A stretch of DNA of 64,000 bases from an uncultured Clostridium sp. (lineage in GTDB: Bacteria > Bacillota > Clostridia > Clostridiales > Clostridiaceae), in NCBI GenBank assembly GCA_937927335.1, contig CALBDU010000087.1, positions 20,403-84,402 on the forward strand. Direction: 5' to 3'. Shown here piece by piece: positions 52,694 to 60,949 of the stretch (positions within the stretch are counted from its first letter, which is position 1; the number at the start of each line of letters is the position of its first letter). The notes beneath the pieces were generated by a model. It was not told the DNA's origin. It saw nothing but the letters and a program-made list of their open reading frames with translations, and did no database searches. The translations under genes were made by a program, and so were the position numbers.

Positions 52694-53266
52694 TTAGACT
52701 AATTCAGCAGTTATACCGTAAAAATTTTCACCTATATCAAATTTGTTAATGCAGTTGAATCCTAATGCAGCCAGCATTTCAACCACTTCATTCTTGTCAA
52801 TCCTATGGTCTATAGGTGGCCCGTATTTGGTTTCCGCCTTCTGCCATTCAACTATGGCGAGCCTTCCTTTATCCCTTAAAATGTTCCTTGCCTGTCTGAG
52901 CATATCCAGCTTGTTATCAATTTCATGGAGCAGATTGCTCATTAAAACAAAAGAAACTTTTTCACCAAAAATAATATCATTTTCAGGAATTAATATTGTA
53001 TGCAGATTGCTGATATTATTTGCTGTTGCACGTTTTAACGTTTCCTTCAGCATTTCCTGAGAAATATCAAAAGCAAATACATATCCTCTGCTGCCTGCAA
53101 TTTTTGCAGCGGGAATGCTGAAATACCCTATGCCGCATCCTATATCGGCCACCCTGTCCCCTTCATCAAGTCCAAGTTTCATCAAGGTCTCTTCAGGAGG
53201 AAGAATTTTTCTTCTTTCAGCACTATCAAGTTTATTTTTATTTTTCACATCAAATTTATGAGCCAT
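52694..53266 (-). CDS. SAM-dependent methyltransferase
   Basis: The ~190-residue protein has the class I methyltransferase pattern: DEGDRVADIGCGIGYFSIPAAKIA (SAM-binding GxGxG) and YVFAFDISQEMLKETLKRA, then LSFVLMSNLLHEI. Substrate unknown. ATG 53266 follows GGAGGC. It is single. Confidence 0.82.
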   Translation of the reverse strand: MAHKFDVKNKNKLDSAERRKILPPEETLMKLGLDEGDRVADIGCGIGYFSIPAAKIAGSRGYVFAFDISQEMLKETLKRATANNISNLHTILIPENDIIFGEKVSFVLMSNLLHEIDNKLDMLRQARNILRDKGRLAIVEWQKAETKYGPPIDHRIDKNEVVEMLAALGFNCINKFDIGENFYGITAELV

Positions 53267-53330
53267 TTAATTGCCTCCAATTCCGTTTCCATAAGCCTTC
53301 TTTTTTATAATTGCTATTATATGTAAGCAA

Positions 53331-53353
53331 GAGCCTGTAAAAAGTACAGGCTC
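53331..53353 (-). terminator. Terminator after the selenoprotein gene
   Basis: GAGCCTGTA and TACAGGCTC form a perfect 9-bp stem with an AT-rich tail, downstream of the selenoprotein stop. Confidence 0.7.
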
Positions 53354-53382
53354 CTGTGTTAATTTTTACTATCTGCTTTTCA

Positions 53383-53679
53383 TCAGCAGGTGGACTGATG
53401 TCCTCCTCTTAAAGAAAAGCCTTTGTTGTACCATTGGTCAGAGTAGTCAATTACAGATCCATTTACATAATACTCAAGATCTTTATCAAAAACCACGCTT
53501 ATACCTTCTGACTTCACTATGGTATCACCATTTCCTGCTGTCTCCTCCAGAGACAATTCCATTCTTGGGCCACCTCAGCCATGGCCGGTAAAAGATATTC
53601 TCAGCATAGCATCAGGCTTTCCCTGACTTGTTGTTAACTCATTGAATTTTTCTGCAGCAGCTTTCGTAACACTTAACAT
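53383..53679 (-). CDS. HesB-like selenoprotein (in-frame UGA = selenocysteine)
   Basis: Read from ATG 53679 (GGAGG 12 bases upstream) the frame gives a 98-residue protein containing one internal TGA at 53577-53575 (codon 35), in the context GHG-U-GGPR. This equals the position of the conserved Cys in IscA/HesB proteins (TGxGCGGP), and continues in frame to TGA at 53385. Known HesB-like selenoproteins have exactly this GHGUGGPR arrangement. A stem-loop (TGTCTC/GAGACA, loop TGGAG) at 53555-53539 lies ~20-36 nt after the UGA, matching bacterial SECIS placement. The C-terminal Cys precedes tandem UGA stops. The protein likely acts in iron-sulfur or redox chemistry. A naive gene caller would miss or truncate it. 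Confidence 0.85.
53539..53555 (-). promoter_or_regulatory. bSECIS-like hairpin for UGA-53577
   Basis: On the minus strand TGTCTC-TGGAG-GAGACA (six-bp stem, five-nt loop with GG) is located directly downstream of the in-frame UGA at codon 35, inside the coding frame, as required for SelB recruitment. Confidence 0.65.
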
Positions 53680-53802
53680 AATTATTTCAACCTCCATATA
53701 TAAGTTAATTAGTACTTTCTTATATACTTATAATATAATATTTTTATAATGTTGTCAATAATAATTATCCGTTATAAGTAAAAAAGACATATTTCTATGC
53801 CT

Positions 53803-54084
53803 TTAGTGTTTACAATAATTATCCTTTAAAACCTGTATTACATTCTTAATTCTGAAATCCTGGATAGAGTATGTTATTGATAATCCATTTTTGTTGGATT
53901 CCAGAATTTTATGAGCCTTAAGAATAGCCAGGTGCTGTGATAGTGCAGATTGTGTAAGATTGCATATTTTCATATGAAGCTCACTTACCGTCAGTGGGCC
54001 CTCCAGCAGGTAACAAACAATAAGCAGCCTGTTCTCATTTGCCAGAACCTTGAGAAGCTCAGCTATGTCCTTGGCGTTTTCCAT
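53803..54084 (-). CDS. ArsR/SmtB-family regulator
   Basis: A 93-residue winged-helix protein with VLANENRLLIVCYLLEGPLTVSELHMKI and LTQSALSQHLAILKAHKILESNKNG. It lacks the ELCxC arsenic motif, so its ligand differs or it senses redox/other cues; it is closer to the BigR/SoxR-type or NolR subgroup. ATG 54084 follows GGAGGTGG. No operon partner is visible. Confidence 0.82.
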   Translation of the reverse strand: MENAKDIAELLKVLANENRLLIVCYLLEGPLTVSELHMKICNLTQSALSQHLAILKAHKILESNKNGLSITYSIQDFRIKNVIQVLKDNYCKH

Positions 54085-54182
54085 AAGACCACCTCCATTA
54101 TATTAGTATATTAGCAACTAATAATAGAATAACCCTATGCCTAGGCTTTGTCAATAGTCCTTAAGGTTTAGCAATTTACTGT

Positions 54183-55055
54183 TTAACTGTTTTTACATAA
54201 ATCAAAAAATAATTTCATATTTTCTGTAATATACTTATTTTTGTGGTGTATTATATTAAACTTTCGTCTCAGGTCAACTGCAGGTACTTGTATTTCTTTT
54301 AGATTTCCTGATTGGAGCTCCCTCTTCACCAGGCGCTTTGATATTATGGCAATCCCTATCCCATTTACAGCAGCACTGATTATACTGTCAGAGCCGTTAC
54401 ATTCCCAATGAAGTATCCAATCTGCATTGTTCGCTGTCATTACGCTTTCAAAAAGCTCCCTGGTGCCGCTGCCACGTTCCCTTACTACAAAATCATATTT
54501 GCCTAGCTCCTCTAAGCTGCTGATGGATGAATTATATAATGGATGATTTTTACCGCATACAAACATAAGTTCATCATCCATAAATGGAATTGCTGTGATA
54601 TTTTGATTATGCACACTGCCTTCAACTAATGCAAAATCAATATCATTTTTAATAATGAGGTTTTCAATTTCTGTAGTGTTGTTAATAATTGCATTTATTT
54701 TAATAGTGCTCTCCAGGTCTGAAAATCTATTGACAATTATAGGTAATAGTTCAGCCCCTATAGTAACACTGGCTCCTATTTTTAACAAGGCTGATTTGCC
54801 TGGATCCTCCATTGCAAGCTCCATTTCATCATACAAAGCAATAATATGTCTTGCATAATTTAACAGTCTGCTGCCATCCTCTGTTAAATACAGCCTTTTC
54901 GAGAGCCTTTCAAAAAGTTTTATTCCATAATGATTTTCCAGTTCTGATATTGCCTGACTTACTGTAGGTTGTGCAATAAAGAGAAGCTTTGATGCAGCAG
55001 TCATATTTTTGCAGTCTGCAACAGTAATGAAGATTTTTAAATTCCTTAATGTCAT
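54183..55055 (-). CDS. LysR-family regulator (CysL-like)
   Basis: The ~290-residue protein has the LysR HTH (LKIFITVADCKNMTAASKLLFIAQPTVSQAISELENHYGIKLFERLSKR) and a substrate-binding domain. It is divergent from a YeiH-type permease 117 bp away; the same LysR/YeiH pairing is known from several bacteria, so it probably controls that gene. ATG 55055 follows GAGGTGA. Confidence 0.85.
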   Translation of the reverse strand: MTLRNLKIFITVADCKNMTAASKLLFIAQPTVSQAISELENHYGIKLFERLSKRLYLTEDGSRLLNYARHIIALYDEMELAMEDPGKSALLKIGASVTIGAELLPIIVNRFSDLESTIKINAIINNTTEIENLIIKNDIDFALVEGSVHNQNITAIPFMDDELMFVCGKNHPLYNSSISSLEELGKYDFVVRERGSGTRELFESVMTANNADWILHWECNGSDSIISAAVNGIGIAIISKRLVKRELQSGNLKEIQVPAVDLRRKFNIIHHKNKYITENMKLFFDLCKNS

Positions 55056-55171
55056 TTGAATCACCTCTATATATAGTTAAAATACTATGATGTTTATTAT
55101 ATAATAGTATTTTACAAAACATAAGTCAAACTGTTAATATATAAATATAAATTTTAGGAGATGATGCACAA

Positions 55172-56182
55172 ATGAAAATTAAATCCTTAATTCCAGGTAT
55201 ATTACTATGCCTGATTATAGCTTTACCAGCCTGGCTGCTGGGAAAAAGCCTGCCAATTATTGGTGCTCCGGTGTTTGGCATATTGCTTGGAATGATTATA
55301 ACTCTTATTGTATCTGGGAAATCAGGTAAATTTGAACATGGTATTAAATTTACATCAAAAAAAATACTGCAATATTCCATTATTTTATTAGGCTTTGAAA
55401 TGAATCTGTTTAATGTTTTAAAGGTTGGACGCCAATCCCTTTATATAATTATTTTCACTATTACCGCATCCTTTATAACAGCGTTAATAGCTGGAAGGCT
55501 GTTAAAGCTCCATGGGAAAATGACAACCTTAATAGCTGTGGGAACCTCAATTTGCGGTGGGTCGGCCATTGCAGCCACAGCGCCTGTAATACAGGCTGAG
55601 GATGAGGATGTGGCCCATGCCATTTCTACAATATTTCTGTTTAATATAATAGCAGTATTTATTTTCCCTATGCTTGGCCGTGCTTTAGGTATGAGCGATA
55701 TTGGCTTTGGTATGTGGGCAGGTACAGCTATTAATGATACTTCTTCAGTAGTGGCGGCGGGTGCTGCCTGGAGCTCTGCAGTTGGAAACAATACAGCTTT
55801 AACCTTTGCAACAATAGTAAAGTTGACGAGAACCCTGATGATAGTTCCTATAACCTTGACGCTGGCATTATATACAGCTGGAAAAAGCAGGTCTGGTGAA
55901 GGAAATACATTTAAGTTTTCAAAGGTATTTCCCTGGTTCGTGCTTTGGTTTCTTCTTGTAGCCGTCATAAATACCTTTGCCGGCATAAATCCAGGCATAT
56001 CCCATGTTCTAGTTGAAACAGGAAAGTATATGATTACCATGGCCATGGCGGCTATCGGACTTAATACAAATATAGTAAAACTTTTGAAAAATGGTGTAAA
56101 ACCTATATTGCTGGGTTTATGCTGCTGGTTCGCTGTAGCCTCGGTTTCCATTGCAGTTCAGCTTGCAATGCATATCTGGTAA
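55172..56182 (+). CDS. YeiH-family putative sulfate exporter
   Basis: This 336-residue protein has about ten helices and the Cons_hypoth698/YeiH motifs: KILQYSIILLGFEMNLFNVLKVG, AVGTSICGGSAIAATAPVI and GTAINDTSSVVAAGA. The family is annotated as sulfate exporter in databases, but evidence is limited. It is divergent from and probably regulated by the LysR neighbour. Confidence 0.82.
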   Translation: MKIKSLIPGILLCLIIALPAWLLGKSLPIIGAPVFGILLGMIITLIVSGKSGKFEHGIKFTSKKILQYSIILLGFEMNLFNVLKVGRQSLYIIIFTITASFITALIAGRLLKLHGKMTTLIAVGTSICGGSAIAATAPVIQAEDEDVAHAISTIFLFNIIAVFIFPMLGRALGMSDIGFGMWAGTAINDTSSVVAAGAAWSSAVGNNTALTFATIVKLTRTLMIVPITLTLALYTAGKSRSGEGNTFKFSKVFPWFVLWFLLVAVINTFAGINPGISHVLVETGKYMITMAMAAIGLNTNIVKLLKNGVKPILLGLCCWFAVASVSIAVQLAMHIW

Positions 56183-56219
56183 GTAAAAAACTATAATTTA
56201 AATAATCTGTCACACGAAA

Positions 56220-56248
56220 AAGGATGCGTGCTTCATAGCCGCATCCTT
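56220..56248. terminator. Terminator between yeiH and the zinc-ribbon gene
   Basis: AAGGATGCG and CGCATCCTT form a perfect 9-bp stem between convergent genes. Confidence 0.75.
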
Positions 56249-56256
56249 AATATAAT

Positions 56257-56628
56257 TTATTCTATTTTTGCTCCGCATTCGCTGCAAAATTTCACACCTT
56301 CTGCTATTGGGGCTCCGCAGGCAGCACAGGCAGCTATGACGGGGGCATTTTTCACCTGGGCTGACTTGATCTTTTCAATATCCTTATTATAGCTCTCAAT
56401 CATACTCATTGAATTCTTTATTTCATTACAAAGCTTCGCAGCTTTCTCCTCCAGTTCTGCACCTTCATTATACTTTTTCCAATAATAGTCCCCTAACTTT
56501 ATTTTAACATCTTCTATCTTATCTTCCTCGGCAGTTATCTTGTTTTTTAAGCCGTTTATTTCTATAAAGTCTCCAGTTTTATCCACAGTACTTTTCGTTA
56601 TACTGGTTAGCTTGTCAAGAATATCCAC
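56257..56628 (-). CDS. Coiled-coil/zinc-ribbon protein
   Basis: A 123-residue protein with a helical N-terminal coiled coil (about 25-85) and a C-terminal zinc ribbon CAACGAPIAEGVKFCSECG (CxxC...CxxC). No further domain. The start is GTG 56628 with AAGGGG upstream. Function unknown. Confidence 0.72.
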   Translation of the reverse strand: MDILDKLTSITKSTVDKTGDFIEINGLKNKITAEEDKIEDVKIKLGDYYWKKYNEGAELEEKAAKLCNEIKNSMSMIESYNKDIEKIKSAQVKNAPVIAACAACGAPIAEGVKFCSECGAKIE

Positions 56629-56650
56629 AATTTAAAACCCCTTTCATTTA

Positions 56651-57325
56651 TCAGTTTGCTATATCATTAGACTGGGTATATCCTGCAGGAATTTCCAACA
56701 TGTCAGCAGTAACCTTGTCTGACAGCTCCACTATAACCATCATTACCTCTGCTTCCGAGGTTTTATCTACAATGGCATAGAGTTTATTTCCGTCAAAATA
56801 GTATCTCAAGGTACCCTGATCTGTTTTGTATTCCTCATAATTTAACGTTTTACCGTTGAGCTCAGCCTTGCCTCTTCCCACATAGGTTATGCCGGAAGTA
56901 TCGATTTTGCTGTCTTCCACACTTCCAGCCGGAGAACTCTGTGTACCTGTATCAGGAATAGACATTTTAAAGTAGGTTTTGTTTGAATCATTTAGCATAT
57001 AAATAGTTTTGTCCTTAACTATTATATGGGTTTTTGTGCCGCTGGTTACTGTTGTTAATGCTGTGGATTTTCCATCTGTGGCCATAGTATTTTCTGCCTC
57101 GATTGATTGTCCCTGGTTAGTAATCTTAGCGGTATAGTGCATGTAATACTTTCCTGTTTTCATTAGATCAGCATAGGATTTTGAAAGAAGGCTTGAATCA
57201 GCTTCAGTGTCTTTTGGCTTTGAATTGTCTGTGGTATTGGATGTGTTTGTAGTTTTTCCTGCACAGCCCGTTGCCAATGCAACGGTAAATAATGCCGCCA
57301 GCAAAATGGATGTAATTTTTTTCAT
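56651..57325 (-). CDS. Putative lipoprotein (LppX/LolA-like beta-fold)
   Basis: A 224-residue lipoprotein (lipobox ALATGC) with a Ser/Thr/Asp/Lys linker and a beta-rich body (MLMTGKYYMHYTAKITNQGQSIEAENT-type repeats of short strands, ending GKTLNYEEYKTDQGTLRYYFDGNKL). The pattern resembles LolA/LppX or DUF4412-like lipoproteins. No enzyme motif. ATG 57325 follows GGAGGT. Its stop is 23 bp upstream of the zinc-ribbon gene. Confidence 0.6.
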   Translation of the reverse strand: MKKITSILLAALFTVALATGCAGKTTNTSNTTDNSKPKDTEADSSLLSKSYADLMKTGKYYMHYTAKITNQGQSIEAENTMATDGKSTALTTVTSGTKTHIIVKDKTIYMLNDSNKTYFKMSIPDTGTQSSPAGSVEDSKIDTSGITYVGRGKAELNGKTLNYEEYKTDQGTLRYYFDGNKLYAIVDKTSEAEVMMVIVELSDKVTADMLEIPAGYTQSNDIAN

Positions 57326-57408
57326 AGATTTACCTCCAAACCTTTAATATGATACGGTCTTATTTTGTCATACTAATACTGGAGAAATTTTATATTATAT
57401 TATACACA

Positions 57409-57984
57409 TTATTTGCTGTTTTGCAATAATATTACATCTGAAAAACTTTTTATATAGCTGTCATCCTTAAGCCTTGACTGCACAGCGCTTTTCCAGACAT
57501 TTTCATCCAGCAGTCTCTGAGCTTTTGTTCCATACCATTTTTCCAAATCTTTTCTGGTTATTATATAGGAGGAGTCTGCAAATTTCATTTTGAGCTCCTG
57601 GAGATTGTCAATAAGTGCAAAGGCTGCTGTGGAGTTGTATATCACTGTCCTTAAAGATCTATAATTATCTTCACGATTTATGGAATTTTCACTTTCCTTA
57701 TAATTTATATCTGCTGCCAGCCTGTCTGGAAAAAGCTGAAAGGTAACCCCTCCATTTCCCAGGGGCAAGTTGTAAAACAGGTTAGATAAGTTACTCATAT
57801 TACCCATATATTTATTTTTATATTTTATAATGCTTTTCAGGTCATGAGTTTCAGGGTTTTGCTGATTTATTGCAAACTGAAGCTTCTTTTGATTATTTGC
57901 AGGAATCACATATCCCTGTACAAGTATGGTTAAAAGAATTCCTATAGCTGCAGTGGCTATTATTATATTATTTCTGATTTTCAT
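57409..57984 (-). CDS. Membrane-anchored protein, unknown function
   Basis: This ~191-residue protein has one N-terminal membrane helix and an extracellular domain I do not recognise. It begins 16 bp before the end of the permease-prefix gene, with GAGGTGG upstream of ATG 57984, so it is translationally coupled to that gene in the PadR operon. A role in sensing or anchoring with the upstream protein is possible but unproven. Confidence 0.6.
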   Translation of the reverse strand: MKIRNNIIIATAAIGILLTILVQGYVIPANNQKKLQFAINQQNPETHDLKSIIKYKNKYMGNMSNLSNLFYNLPLGNGGVTFQLFPDRLAADINYKESENSINREDNYRSLRTVIYNSTAAFALIDNLQELKMKFADSSYIITRKDLEKWYGTKAQRLLDENVWKSAVQSRLKDDSYIKSFSDVILLQNSK

Positions 57985-58654
57985 AATAAGCCACCTCATA
58001 TCTTTGAATAAGCTTTGGAACGCTGTTAAGGGCTAGTGGAATAAAAATTACAAGTGCTGGCAGCAGATATCTGGCTGCTAAAGCAGCATACTGGTAGGGT
58101 CCTTCAAGATGAACAGGTCTTGAAAACCATATATTGCTGCCAAACTCCAAAGCAGTTAGATAAAGCAGGTTAGAGAATATAAATAGCAAAGAAAAAATCC
58201 AGGCTGCTTTTCTTAGCTTCACTGCACTTTGAATATTAATCCATGCTTCCTTATTAATATGTTCCGGATCTTTCTTCAGGACTTCTGTTAAATAAGCAGC
58301 TGCCAGGCCTATACATACAAGCATAAGAATAAAGTTAGCCAGTATGCCCATGCCGATAATTTTCATAGGTATGGTAATTACCCATGCCAGTAGTGAATTC
58401 AACAAAAATATTTGAATGTACTCCAGCTTTAGTTTATTAATATAAACCCTGGTATTCCCATCAATGAGGCTGTCTATACTTGTGATGCTCTCCTTGGCTT
58501 TATTTACTGCATCGGTGTATTCCATTCCACCAGAAACAAGATCATCAACCTTAGCTTTCAGATTACTTAATATCTCCCTTTTCATATCTCTAACCTGCTG
58601 GTTTACACTATACTTTTTGAAAAGGCTGTCAACATGCCTCTCTAATTCATTCAT
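57968..58654 (-). CDS. Permease-prefix-domain membrane protein
   Basis: A 228-residue protein with an N-terminal permease prefix domain 1-like segment (LERHVDSLFKKYSVNQQVRDMKREILSNL, about 5-60) and four to five membrane helices. Such proteins occur beside PadR regulators in Firmicutes; their function is undefined. ATG 58654 follows GAGGAAGG. Confidence 0.72.
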   Translation of the reverse strand: MNELERHVDSLFKKYSVNQQVRDMKREILSNLKAKVDDLVSGGMEYTDAVNKAKESITSIDSLIDGNTRVYINKLKLEYIQIFLLNSLLAWVITIPMKIIGMGILANFILMLVCIGLAAAYLTEVLKKDPEHINKEAWINIQSAVKLRKAAWIFSLLFIFSNLLYLTALEFGSNIWFSRPVHLEGPYQYAALAARYLLPALVIFIPLALNSVPKLIQRYEVAYYENQK

Positions 58655-58656
58655 AC

Positions 58657-58998
58657 TTATTCCTTCCTCTCAATTAATCTATCAATAACATCCCTGGCTG
58701 TTTTCCAGGCTGCAAGAGACTGAGCATAAACTGCTTTTCCAGGGGAAGTGATTTTATAATACTTCCGTCTTCCCCCCTGACTTTCATCGCCCCAATAGGC
58801 CTCAACAAGTCCCTGGCCCTCCAGCCTTTTAAGGCTGGTATACAAGGATGGTTCCTTCAACTCATATATACCTCCGCTTTTACTGAAAATAGTTTTAATT
58901 ATTTCATAGCCATAGCTGTCACCTTCCAAAAGCACACATAGTATAATAGCATCTATGTTCCCTCGAATAAGGTCACTGCTTACAATATTTTCATTCAT
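58657..58998 (-). CDS. PadR-family transcriptional regulator
   Basis: A ~113-residue PadR winged helix: LIRGNIDAIILCVLLEGDSYGYEIIKTIF, LKEPSLYTSLKRLEGQGLVEAYWG and GRRKYYKITSPGKAVYAQ. ATG 58998 follows GAGGTGA. It ends two bases before the permease-prefix gene, so it heads a three-gene operon. A GCATA-TTAC-TATGC palindrome overlaps its promoter, a likely autoregulatory site. It may also control the divergent ABC/HlyD operon. Confidence 0.85.
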   Translation of the reverse strand: MNENIVSSDLIRGNIDAIILCVLLEGDSYGYEIIKTIFSKSGGIYELKEPSLYTSLKRLEGQGLVEAYWGDESQGGRRKYYKITSPGKAVYAQSLAAWKTARDVIDRLIERKE

Positions 58999-59024
58999 AG
59001 ACTCACCTCTAACTACAGCACATA

Positions 59025-59045
59025 GCATATTACTATGCGTGTCAA
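59025..59045 (-). promoter_or_regulatory. padR promoter with internal palindrome
   Basis: On the minus strand TTGACA (59045-59040) is followed by the palindrome GCATA-TTAC-TATGC (59038-59025) in the expected spacer region. Confidence 0.5.
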
Positions 59046-59100
59046 TGTAATATGTGTGAAAATGCCAAATATTTGTTAACCGTCCCTCCAGGTCATTGCT

Positions 59101-59140
59101 TATTGATCTGTTTGCATATTATAATAAAAACAGATCAATA
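59101..59140 (+). promoter_or_regulatory. Dyad operator in the ABC-2/HlyD operon promoter
   Basis: TATTGATCTGTTT (59101-59113) and its exact reverse complement (59128-59140) flank a 14-bp spacer containing a TATAAT-like sequence (59117-59122). The dyad covers the putative -10 of the ABC operon, 30 bp upstream of its start. Confidence 0.6.
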
Positions 59141-59170
59141 TATAATAAACTGCATTTTTAGGAGATAGTA

Positions 59171-59929
59171 ATGGAAAAGCATATAGATAAAACTAATCCC
59201 TCTCCTGCTTGTATAAGTATTAAAAATGTAAATAAAGCCTTTGGCAATAAACAGGTTTTGTTTGATATAAACCTTACTGTACCCCATCATCAGATTTTAG
59301 GTCTCCTTGGTCCATCTGGCTCAGGCAAAACTACTCTGGTGAAAATGATAGCTGGCGTGGACAATCCCACCTCAGGTGAGATTTATGTACTTGATTCAAA
59401 AATGCCCAAACTATCTATGATGTACAATATTGGGTATATGGCACAGTCTGACGCTTTGTATGGAGAGCTTACAGCCAGGGAAAATCTTGACTTTTTTGCC
59501 TCCATGTATAATATGCCTAAGCAAAAAAGAAAACAAAGAATTGAGAATGTAATGGCTCTGGTTAATTTATCAGAACATTTAAACAAACAGGTTAAGCTGT
59601 ATTCCGGCGGCATGAAGCGTCGTCTTTCTCTGGCAATCTCACTGCTTCACCAGCCGAAGGTGCTTATACTGGATGAGCCTACTGTTGGAATAGATCCTGT
59701 GCTAAGAAAGTCTATCTGGACTGAACTTTATAACCTGAGCAGCCAGGGCACTACAATAGTGGTCACCACCCATGTTATGGACGAAGCGGAAAAATGTGAT
59801 ACCCTTGGAATGATAAGAGACGGCAGGCTTATTGCCACAGGATCTCCTGAAATGCTGAAGGAAGCCACAAAATCGGGTACCCTTGAAGAAGCCTTCCTAT
59901 ATTATGGAGGTGGTATAAATGAGAGTTAG
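59171..59929 (+). CDS. ABC-2-type transporter ATP-binding protein
   Basis: The 252-residue ATPase has Walker A LGPSGSGKTTLVK, signature LYSGGMKRRLSLAISLLHQPK, Walker B VLILDEPTVGIDP and H-switch VTTHVMDEAEKCD. It lacks a DDE or drug-specific extension. It forms an exporter with the overlapping permease and the HlyD-like gene. A divergent PadR gene and a dyad upstream suggest regulated drug export. Confidence 0.9.
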   Translation: MEKHIDKTNPSPACISIKNVNKAFGNKQVLFDINLTVPHHQILGLLGPSGSGKTTLVKMIAGVDNPTSGEIYVLDSKMPKLSMMYNIGYMAQSDALYGELTARENLDFFASMYNMPKQKRKQRIENVMALVNLSEHLNKQVKLYSGGMKRRLSLAISLLHQPKVLILDEPTVGIDPVLRKSIWTELYNLSSQGTTIVVTTHVMDEAEKCDTLGMIRDGRLIATGSPEMLKEATKSGTLEEAFLYYGGGINES

Positions 59930-60935
59930 AGCAGTTCTAAAAAGGATCCTTCTGCAGCTTAAGCATGACAAAAGGACCATAGGACTGATGATTATGGCTC
60001 CAATCCTGGTTTTAACTCTTATGTCACTGGTGTTTAACGGTACTGACTACCATCCCAAAATTGGAGTGGTTAATGCGCCTTTAAGCCTTATCAATAATCT
60101 TGAGTATAATGATGCTGCAGTAACAAGATATGATGAATACAGTGCCTATGAAGCTTTGGAGAAGGATAAAATAGATGCATATATAAATTATGAAAACGGT
60201 GTGCCCAAGGTTAAGCTGGAGGGCAGCGATCCCTCTAAAAACAAGGCGGTAATAAAGCTTTTACAAAGTGCACTGCAAAGATCTGCGGCGGGATTAAAAA
60301 TGGACATAACCTACCTATATGGTTATGAAGATATGGCTGCCTTTGATAACTTCGGACCTATACTTATAGGATTTTTTGTTTTCTTCTTTGTATTTTTAAT
60401 AGCCGGTGTATCGTTTTTAGGCGAAAGAACCACTGGAACCCTTGAAAGGCTTCTAGCCACACCGATACATCGGTGGGAAATTGTTGCAGGGTACCTCCTT
60501 GGCTTTGGTGTATTTACTGTATTGCAGTCCGGTCTAATTGCCTGGTACTCAATTAATGTGCTGGATATTATGATGGTAGGCTCCTTTGCTCTGGTTATGC
60601 TAATTACAATACTAACTGCAATGGTAGCCCTTTCCATAGGCACCTTCATATCTGCCTATGCGGATAATGAGCTCCAAATGATACAGTTTATTCCTATAGT
60701 ACTGGTGCCTCAGGTGTTTTTTTCAGGACTCTTCGATTTAAGCACCATGGCCCCATGGGTGCAGGCTATTGGTAAGTTCACACCCTTATGGTATGTGGCT
60801 GATGCACTGAAAAACATAATGATACGAGGTAAAGGCATAAGTGCTATTTGGCTGGACATATTGATTTTAGTGCTCACTTGTTTGTTTTTTGCAGCTGCAA
60901 ATATCCTTGCACTGAAAAAGCATCGTAAAATATAG
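59919..60935 (+). CDS. ABC-2-type transporter permease
   Basis: This 338-residue protein has one N-terminal helix, a ~140-residue extracytoplasmic domain and five C-terminal helices, with ABC2_membrane_3 features (GERTTGTLERLLATPIHRWEIVAGYL). It starts inside the ATPase gene (11-bp overlap) and forms an efflux unit with the neighbours. Confidence 0.88.
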   Translation: MRVRAVLKRILLQLKHDKRTIGLMIMAPILVLTLMSLVFNGTDYHPKIGVVNAPLSLINNLEYNDAAVTRYDEYSAYEALEKDKIDAYINYENGVPKVKLEGSDPSKNKAVIKLLQSALQRSAAGLKMDITYLYGYEDMAAFDNFGPILIGFFVFFFVFLIAGVSFLGERTTGTLERLLATPIHRWEIVAGYLLGFGVFTVLQSGLIAWYSINVLDIMMVGSFALVMLITILTAMVALSIGTFISAYADNELQMIQFIPIVLVPQVFFSGLFDLSTMAPWVQAIGKFTPLWYVADALKNIMIRGKGISAIWLDILILVLTCLFFAAANILALKKHRKI

Positions 60936-60949
60936 ATGGGGGTGATATT

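Noticed and set aside
53575..53577. In-frame TGA as a disabling mutation of a HesB-like gene
   Set aside because: The position equals the known selenocysteine site, the flanking motif is conserved and a SECIS-like hairpin follows; it is read as Sec.
55441..56151. Open frame antisense to the YeiH-type gene
   Set aside because: No family match, and the plus-strand gene has a good start and complete domain.
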